This document shows positions 7,170-11,716 of a stretch of DNA of 11,716 bases, piece after piece (positions within the stretch are counted from its first letter, which is position 1; the number at the start of each line of letters is the position of its first letter). This DNA is from JAYVJM01 sp043769275 (GTDB taxonomy: Bacteria; Pseudomonadota; Gammaproteobacteria; Pseudomonadales; UBA7239). The stretch is from the NCBI GenBank assembly GCA_043769275.1, contig JAYVJM010000029.1:1-11716 (forward strand), in the 5' to 3' direction. A program made the position numbers and the translations under genes. Under the pieces are notes generated by a model that was given only the letters and a program-made list of their open reading frames with translations, was not told the origin of the DNA and did not search any database.

Positions 7170-7227
7170 CACCCCGTATTTCACAATCCACCCATTACCT
7201 TACTCAACCGATTTGAGAGTGACATCT

Positions 7228-8625
7228 ATGAGCACCGCACCTGTCGAAGCCAGCGTTGACCTGTCCTATAAACTAAAGCCCAACAATTACGATCTTGGTC
7301 ATATTCCTGGAGAATACGGCTTGCCTGTGGTCGGACGCACTTTTGCACTCTTCAAAGATTTCTACGGTCTAGTAGACGACCAGTATAAAAAATACGGCCC
7401 CGTTTCGCGCATTGGCTTGATTGGAGTCAAATCTGTTTTAGCCGTTGGCCCTGAAATGAACAAGCTGGTTTTTCTTGACCGCGATAGAAATTTTTCAGCC
7501 GAAATGGGATTCCGTGACACGCTCGGGCAATTTTACGGCGGCGGATTGCTCATGCGCGATTTTGACGACCACCGTTTCCAACGCCGCATTTTTCAAAGCG
7601 CGTTTAAAAATGAAGCAATGAGCCACTACACGGCACTGATGAATCCGGTCATGGCCAGCAATATCGGCTCGTGGAAGAACCGCAAAGATTTCCTGTTTTT
7701 TCCTAATGTTAAAGAAACATTGCTTGATGCAGCCGCGACAATCTTTCTTGGCATTGAAGATTTTAAAGGCCCAGAAGCCAAACGTATTAGCCAGTCTTTT
7801 ATTAGAACTTCTGAAGGCATGACCGGCATTATTCGTTGGGACAACCCGCTGGTACCTTTTGCCAAGTGGCGTAAGGGCATGGTTGCCAAACGTGTAATGG
7901 AGGATTTCCTGCGCGCACAAATTCCAGCGCGTCGAAAAAGCAATGGCAAGGACATGTTTACTTTCCTCTGTCAGGAAAAACGCCCTGACACCAATGATTA
8001 TTTTTCAGATCAAGATATCGTTGTGCATATCAATTTCCTGCTGTTTGCGGCTCACGACACTACAACCAGCAACCTGTGCTACATCATGCAGTATCTGGGT
8101 CAGAATCCCGAATGGCAGGAGCGCGCCCGTGCAGAGGCGCAAGCCGTGGGCAAAGACGTGCTGGAATTCTCGGATATCGACAAAATGGTGGTGATGGACA
8201 ACATTCACCATGAAGCGCTGCGTATGAATCCGTCGGTGCAAATGATGATGCGCCGCACCATTAAGGAATGTGAAATGGGCGGTTATCGCATTCCTGCCAA
8301 TACGCTGGTCAGCATCCCACCCGCCTACAGTCACAGAATGGAAGAATACTGGACGAACCCAAATAAATTTGATCCTGACCGCTGGTCTCCTGCACGCGCC
8401 GAATGTAAAGGCCATCCCTTCCAGTTTGTTGGCTTTGGCGGCGGCGCACATAAGTGTATCGGCATGCACTTCGCGGGCATGATCGTTAAAACATTTTTGC
8501 ACCAGATGCTGCTCAACTACCGCTGGCGCACACCAGAAGGATATGATCCGATACAACGTACGGTGCCGCTGCCAAAACAGGAAGACAACCTGCCGCTGAT
8601 TCTGGAGCCGTTAACAAAAAGCTAG
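7228..8625 (+). CDS. Cytochrome P450 monooxygenase
   Basis: A 465-residue soluble bacterial P450 with all core motifs. The I-helix oxygen-activation motif is AAHDTTTS (274-281), with acid/alcohol pair D277-T278; the K-helix motif is E329-A-L-R332; the meander PDRW is at 383-386; the heme loop FGGGAHKCIG starts at F403 with the thiolate ligand C410. No membrane anchor is visible. The text, especially LLMRDFDDHRFQRRIFQSAF, the I-helix and the heme loop, reminds me of the CYP136/CYP120/CYP51-like group rather than camphor-type P450s; this is recall, not a search. It needs an electron-transfer partner, and no ferredoxin or reductase gene is in the window. I start it at the ATG 7228, preceded by GAGAG and downstream of a TATAAT, rather than in the longer frame from 7081. 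The substrate is unknown; terpenoid, steroid or fatty-acid-like is a guess from the DUF1302 neighbour. Confidence 0.93.
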   Translation: MSTAPVEASVDLSYKLKPNNYDLGHIPGEYGLPVVGRTFALFKDFYGLVDDQYKKYGPVSRIGLIGVKSVLAVGPEMNKLVFLDRDRNFSAEMGFRDTLGQFYGGGLLMRDFDDHRFQRRIFQSAFKNEAMSHYTALMNPVMASNIGSWKNRKDFLFFPNVKETLLDAAATIFLGIEDFKGPEAKRISQSFIRTSEGMTGIIRWDNPLVPFAKWRKGMVAKRVMEDFLRAQIPARRKSNGKDMFTFLCQEKRPDTNDYFSDQDIVVHINFLLFAAHDTTTSNLCYIMQYLGQNPEWQERARAEAQAVGKDVLEFSDIDKMVVMDNIHHEALRMNPSVQMMMRRTIKECEMGGYRIPANTLVSIPPAYSHRMEEYWTNPNKFDPDRWSPARAECKGHPFQFVGFGGGAHKCIGMHFAGMIVKTFLHQMLLNYRWRTPEGYDPIQRTVPLPKQEDNLPLILEPLTKS

Positions 8626-8653
8626 CCGACTAAAATCGCCGTTACTTGGCAAT

Positions 8654-8684
8654 AAAAAAGCCAATCATCTGATTTGCTTTTTTT
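8654..8684 (+). terminator. Rho-independent terminator after the P450 gene
   Basis: The stem AAAAAAGC (8654-8661) plus AATC (8663-8666) pairs with GATT (8671-8674) plus GCTTTTTT (8676-8683), with one C/T mismatch and an ATCT loop, ending in a T-run. It lies 28 bp after the P450 stop, so it probably separates P450 transcription from sat. Confidence 0.8.
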
Positions 8685-8747
8685 AGGCGGCACGGCTTAC
8701 CTCACGTACCAGCGGCACCAGCTTCCCCTAGCCGTCGGGCTGATGGC

Positions 8748-8753
8748 TATAAT
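8748..8753 (+). promoter_or_regulatory. Putative -10 element of sat
   Basis: A perfect TATAAT about 38 bp before the sat start codon, just downstream of the P450 terminator. The predicted start near 8760 gives a leader of about 32 nt. No good -35 hexamer is visible at standard spacing. Confidence 0.5.
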
Positions 8754-8791
8754 GCACAGTCCATTGGTTATTTACTCGGAGAGTCGCCCCC

Positions 8792-9979
8792 ATGATACAG
8801 CCGCACGGAGCTGATGCTTTAAAGCCGCTTTATGTAACGGATAACACTCAGCGCCAAGCGCTGTATGCCGAAGCTGAAACGCTGCCCTCGCTACTGATTT
8901 CATCCGCAACGGCAGGCAATGCCGTGATGCTCGGCGCCGGCTATTTCACACCGCTAACAGGCTTCATGAATTTGGCTGATGTCTTGTCTGTGGCTGAAAA
9001 GATGCGCACAACATCGGGCTTATTCTGGCCAGTACCCATTGTCAATCTGGTTGCAGATACGCAGGCTATTGCCGACAAAAAGCGCATTGCGCTACGCGAT
9101 CCCAATATTGAGAGCCACCCTGTTTTAGCGGTAATGGACGTAGAAGCCATTGAAACAATTAGTGCTGAACAAATGCAGGATATTGTGCAAAACGTGTTCG
9201 GCACCGTAGACCCAAAACACCCGGGCGTGAGTGCGTTTATGGCGCAAGGCAATCAGTTAGTGTCTGGCGCAATCCATGTTCTAAATTACAGTTATTTTCC
9301 TACGGAATTCCCAGATACCTTTCAAACAGCCGTTGAAGTTCGTGCAGAAATTGCCAAACGCGGTTGGGAAACAGTCGTGGCCTTTCAAACCCGAAACCCC
9401 ATGCACCGTGCACATGAAGAGTTGTGCCGCATGGCGCAATGGGCGTTGGGTACAGACGGCATCATTATCCACATGCTGCTAGGGAAACTGAAAGAAGGCG
9501 ATATCCCTGCGCCGGTGCGCGATGCCGCCATTCGCACCATGGTGGACAAATATTTTCCAGCCAACACAGTGATGATCTCCGGCTACGGCTTTGACATGCT
9601 CTACGCCGGCCCGAGAGAGGCCGTGCTGCACGCGATCTTTCGTCAAAACATGGGAGCTACCCATTTCATCATCGGCCGCGACCATGCTGGCGTGGGCGAT
9701 TACTACCGCCCTTTCGACGCGCAAACAATATTCGACAAAAAAGTGCCCTACGGCAGCCTGCAAATTATTATTTATCGCGCCGACCATACGGCATGGTCTA
9801 AAAAACTCAACCGTATAGTCATGATGCGCCAAGCACCGGATCACGCGCCGGAGGATTTTATTTTGCTGTCGGGAACCAAAGTGCGGGAAATGTTAAGCCA
9901 AGGTCTTGAGCTGCCACCTGAGTTTTCTCGCCCAGAAGTAGCTAAAATCTTGATGGATTATTATCAGAGCCTTAATTGA
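8792..9979 (+). CDS. sat: Sat, ATP sulfurylase (sulfate adenylyltransferase), homo-oligomeric type
   Basis: A 395-residue enzyme that makes adenosine 5'-phosphosulfate and pyrophosphate from ATP and sulfate, or the reverse. It is the single-subunit homo-oligomeric type, not the CysD/CysN heterodimer common in gammaproteobacteria. The nucleotide-binding QTRNPMHRAHE occupies 199-209 (H205, H208) and GRDHAG 295-300; other diagnostic blocks are GYFTPLTGFMN, HMLLGKLKEGDIPA and LLSGTKVREML. Length is usual for the bacterial form lacking an APS-kinase domain. The ATG at 8792 follows GGAG with 10 nt spacing. Close homologues occur in sulfur-oxidising bacteria, but no aprAB, sox, dsr or cysC gene is in view, so assimilatory use and reverse ATP-forming use cannot be told apart. 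The next gene starts 17 nt later and is probably co-transcribed. Confidence 0.96.
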   Translation: MIQPHGADALKPLYVTDNTQRQALYAEAETLPSLLISSATAGNAVMLGAGYFTPLTGFMNLADVLSVAEKMRTTSGLFWPVPIVNLVADTQAIADKKRIALRDPNIESHPVLAVMDVEAIETISAEQMQDIVQNVFGTVDPKHPGVSAFMAQGNQLVSGAIHVLNYSYFPTEFPDTFQTAVEVRAEIAKRGWETVVAFQTRNPMHRAHEELCRMAQWALGTDGIIIHMLLGKLKEGDIPAPVRDAAIRTMVDKYFPANTVMISGYGFDMLYAGPREAVLHAIFRQNMGATHFIIGRDHAGVGDYYRPFDAQTIFDKKVPYGSLQIIIYRADHTAWSKKLNRIVMMRQAPDHAPEDFILLSGTKVREMLSQGLELPPEFSRPEVAKILMDYYQSLN

Positions 9980-9996
9980 TTTTTACAGAGTGAAGT

Positions 9997-11436
9997 ATGC
10001 ACAGCACAACGTTTGAGCAACTACCCATTTTACTGGAGCGCCAACGCCGTGCATTCATGCGCGAGTCTGTGGTGAGTGTAGGAACACGAATAGACCGCAT
10101 AAATCGTGTAATTGCGTTGTTGGTCGACAATCAGCACAGCCTGTGCGAAGCAATGAATGCCGATTTTGGCAGCCGCTCCGCACATCAATCGCGTATGGCA
10201 GATATTTTGGGTGCGCTGGAGTCGCTCAAATACGCCAAAAAAAATGTACGCCGCTGGATTAAAGACGAACACCGACACGTTGCTGCACCACTCAATTTCT
10301 TAGGCGCAAAAGCCCATATTCGCTACCAACCTAAAGGCGTGATTGGCGCAATAGCCACTTGGAACTTTCCTGTATGGGTACCCATGAGCCCGCTGGGCAG
10401 CATTTTTGCCGCAGGAAACCGCTGCATGGTAAAGCTGTCCGAATTTACCCCGCAAACATCTTCTCTACTCAACCAGTTGATCGCACAGTATTTTGATACA
10501 GAAGAACTGATAGCAGTAAATGGGGAACAAGACGTGGGTGCTGCGTTCGCGGCATTGCCGTTTGATCACCTGCTGTTTACCGGTGCCACTGGTATTGCTA
10601 AACATATTCTGCATGCAGCGGCCAATAATCTTACGCCGGTAACGCTGGAGCTTGGCGGAAAATCACCTGTGGTGATCGGTCGTTCAGCAGATATAAAAAA
10701 AGCGGCATACAAAATTGTGGCGGGCAAGGCACTGAACGTCGGGCAGGTGTGCTTGTCGCCTGATTATATTTTCGTACACAGCCAATCCCTTAATGTGTTA
10801 ATTGCTGAAATTGAACGCTGCTTTGCCAAACTATTTCCTACGCTGCGCAACAATCCAGACTATGGCTCGATTATTAATGCGCGCCACCAATTACGCCTGC
10901 AATCCTATATCGACGACGCGCAAGAACAAGGCGGCGAAGTGCGCACCATCAATCCAGCACAAGAAAGTTTTACACAGCAAGATAACTGCGCACATAAAAT
11001 ACCGCCAACACTGATAATAGAGCCGAAAGAAAGCATGAAAATCATGCAAGAAGAAGTATTTGGGCCTTTGCTACCGATCAAAAGCTACACGCATATTGAC
11101 GAGGCTATTGATTACATCAATGCCCATCCACGCCCACTGGCTTTGTATTTTTTTGGCAGCGACAAACGCGAACAGGAGCGTGTGCTGGCAGGGACTATTT
11201 CCGGCGGCGTAACAATCAACGATGTAATTCAGCACGTGAGCTGCGAAGATTTACCTTTCGGCGGCATTGGAGCCAGCGGCATGGGAAATTATCACGGCAT
11301 TGAAGGCTTTAAAACATTCAGTCACGCACGCTCAATATATACACAGGCACATGTGAACATGATGTCACTCATGGGGTTAGTGCCGCCATACGGAAAAGTA
11401 AGCAATAAAGTTTTGGATGCAGTTATCAAGAAATAA
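9997..11436 (+). CDS. NAD(P)-dependent aldehyde dehydrogenase, coniferyl-aldehyde-dehydrogenase-like
   Basis: A 479-residue ALDH that oxidises an aldehyde to its acid with NAD(P)+. The catalytic residues are in place: N123 in ATWNFP, general base E218 in LELGGKSP, nucleophile C252 in NVGQVCLSPDY, and E352-E353-V-F-G-P. The PFGGIGASGMGNYHG block, the GQVCLSPDY form of the cysteine motif and a tail ending in PPYGK are typical of the class-3-like group that includes coniferyl aldehyde dehydrogenase (CalB). The group also takes aliphatic aldehydes, so the name does not fix the substrate. The ATG at 9997 follows a GAGTGAAG stretch. It lies 17 nt after sat on the same strand, with no promoter or terminator between, although a functional link with sulfate activation is not obvious. 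It could instead act on P450-derived aldehydes. Confidence 0.92.
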   Translation: MHSTTFEQLPILLERQRRAFMRESVVSVGTRIDRINRVIALLVDNQHSLCEAMNADFGSRSAHQSRMADILGALESLKYAKKNVRRWIKDEHRHVAAPLNFLGAKAHIRYQPKGVIGAIATWNFPVWVPMSPLGSIFAAGNRCMVKLSEFTPQTSSLLNQLIAQYFDTEELIAVNGEQDVGAAFAALPFDHLLFTGATGIAKHILHAAANNLTPVTLELGGKSPVVIGRSADIKKAAYKIVAGKALNVGQVCLSPDYIFVHSQSLNVLIAEIERCFAKLFPTLRNNPDYGSIINARHQLRLQSYIDDAQEQGGEVRTINPAQESFTQQDNCAHKIPPTLIIEPKESMKIMQEEVFGPLLPIKSYTHIDEAIDYINAHPRPLALYFFGSDKREQERVLAGTISGGVTINDVIQHVSCEDLPFGGIGASGMGNYHGIEGFKTFSHARSIYTQAHVNMMSLMGLVPPYGKVSNKVLDAVIKK

Positions 11437-11452
11437 GCGTTTATTTCAAAGC

Positions 11453-11480
11453 AAAAAGCGGTCAATCAGCGCAGCTTTTT
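11453..11480. terminator. Convergent terminator between the aldehyde dehydrogenase and fxsA remnant
   Basis: AAAAAGC (11453-11459) and GCTTTTT (11474-11480) form an A/T-flanked inverted repeat around a 14-nt loop, usable from both strands. The fxsA stop codon lies inside the loop and the last four fxsA codons lie in the loop and right arm, so the terminator overlaps coding sequence. The stem is only 7 bp, with two GC pairs, so strength may be modest. Confidence 0.55.
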
Positions 11481-11626
11481 GTCATCTTCGCGCTGCCATT
11501 TGCCCTCAATAATGCTGCTGTTTTCTTGCGCGCCAGCAGGGCTCATATACATGGGCTGTAACAACCTTCGCGCCAACAGGCCGCGTACTGGCGGCACCAA
11601 TAAACACAAAGCAAAAAATTGACCTA
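11466..11626 (-). pseudogene. fxsA: FxsA C-terminal remnant, interrupted by an insertion sequence
   Basis: On the minus strand about 53 residues match the C-terminus of FxsA, an inner-membrane protein known in E. coli for relieving phage T7 exclusion by F plasmid PifA. The end of the last membrane segment (IGQFFALCLLVPPVRGLLARRLL) and the closing IIEGKWQREDD correspond to E. coli LLLLLPPVQKHL and FDGEYQRKDDE. The N-terminal membrane segments and original start are missing: upstream of the IGQ block the sequence changes to an IS-like end. An in-frame ATG at 11664-11666 inside the IS could start a 66-residue product, but it would lack most of the protein. Whether the rest of fxsA survives beyond the IS cannot be seen. 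Confidence 0.72.
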
Positions 11627-11716
11627 TGCTGCAAAAAGTGGACACCGTTTTGCCAATAAAATACAAAGCGGAGAGTTTCGATGAAGGCGAGAAAGCAAAT
11701 GGTTTACACGGCAGAG
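11627..11716 (+). mobile_element. Left end of a probable IS3-family insertion sequence (cut by window edge)
   Basis: FxsA homology stops near 11627 and is followed by a TG-initiated stretch, TGCTGCAAAAAGTGGACACC (11627-11646), resembling the left terminal repeat of IS3-family elements, which begin with TG and often carry a GTGGACAC-like segment. The exact end could also be the TG at 11630. An ATG at 11681 with GGAG 6 nt upstream opens a frame reading MKARKQMVYTAE, the usual basic start of an IS3 OrfA before its helix-turn-helix. The rest, including the OrfB integrase, is outside the window. Confidence 0.62.
11681..11716 (+). CDS. Start of an IS3-type OrfA transposase subunit (partial)
   Basis: Only 12 codons are visible, reading MKARKQMVYTAE, followed by the window edge. 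The pattern of a basic N-terminus leading into a YTAE or FTAE element is the normal opening of IS3-family OrfA, a helix-turn-helix protein that binds the element's ends. A GGAG Shine-Dalgarno lies at 11670-11674. The call depends on this short match and on the IS-like end about 50 bp upstream. Confidence 0.55.
   Translation, partial: MKARKQMVYTAE

Larger units (their letters stand above)
6892..7227. promoter_or_regulatory. Divergent control region between DUF1302 and P450 genes
   Basis: This 336-bp AT-rich stretch has no gene I can support; the P450 frame stays open back to 7081, but that extension is unlike the family. It holds a TATAAT for the P450 gene (7164-7169), the DUF1302 Shine-Dalgarno near its right-to-left start, an 11-bp direct repeat (7068-7078 and 7079-7089) and an inverted repeat (7083-7097). 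I could not identify a convincing promoter for the DUF1302 gene among several AT-rich candidates. Confidence 0.6.

Noticed and set aside
7081..7227. N-terminal extension of the P450 frame (49 more codons)
   Set aside because: It runs through the -10 element, has no family resemblance, and the ATG at 7228 has a better ribosome binding context.
8792..9979. Reading sat as evidence for dissimilatory sulfur oxidation
   Set aside because: No aprAB, dsr, sox or qmo gene is present, and homo-oligomeric Sat is also used for assimilation.
1..11716. CRISPR arrays, tRNA or rRNA genes, prophage or defence modules
   Set aside because: No regularly spaced repeats, cloverleaf sequences, rRNA-like segments or recognisable phage or defence proteins were found on reading.

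Overview
The window looks like a piece of a gammaproteobacterial chromosome, probably from a marine or freshwater relative of the Pseudomonadales/Cellvibrionales. The evidence is the proteins themselves (UbiG, YciK-type reductase, MupP-type phosphatase, DUF1302 outer-membrane protein) and the minus-strand gene order mtaD-ubiG-mupP-yciK, which matches an arrangement I know from pseudomonads. The assignment rests on protein recognition by eye, not on a search.

Layout. Positions 1-143 hold the tail of an IS630-family transposase. Positions 280-3796 carry a tight minus-strand operon read mtaD, ubiG, mupP, yciK, with gaps of 8 and 9 nt and one ATGA overlap. It joins methylthioadenosine/SAH-type deamination, ubiquinone O-methylation, muramic acid 6-phosphate recycling and an SDR oxidoreductase. 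A stand-alone minus-strand gene (3960-4892) encodes a secreted cysteine-repeat protein with a very short collagen-like stretch; I could not give it a function. A strong hairpin terminator (5043-5074) separates it from a DUF1302 outer-membrane protein gene (5101-6891, minus). That gene is divergent from a cytochrome P450 gene (7228-8625, plus) across a 336-bp AT-rich region with promoter and operator-like repeats. After another hairpin terminator come sat (homo-oligomeric ATP sulfurylase, 8792-9979) and, 17 nt later, a coniferyl-aldehyde-dehydrogenase-like gene (9997-11436). The right end holds the C-terminal remnant of fxsA, cut by what looks like the left end of an IS3-family element whose orfA begins at 11681.

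How it fits together. The left operon is housekeeping metabolism. The DUF1302 protein, P450 and aldehyde dehydrogenase could work together on a hydrophobic substrate (uptake, hydroxylation, aldehyde oxidation). That is inference from neighbourhood and families only; sat sits between the P450 and the dehydrogenase and has no obvious part in it. No CRISPR array, tRNA, rRNA, prophage or defence system was seen. The least explained items are the secreted cysteine-repeat protein and the control region between the DUF1302 and P450 genes.
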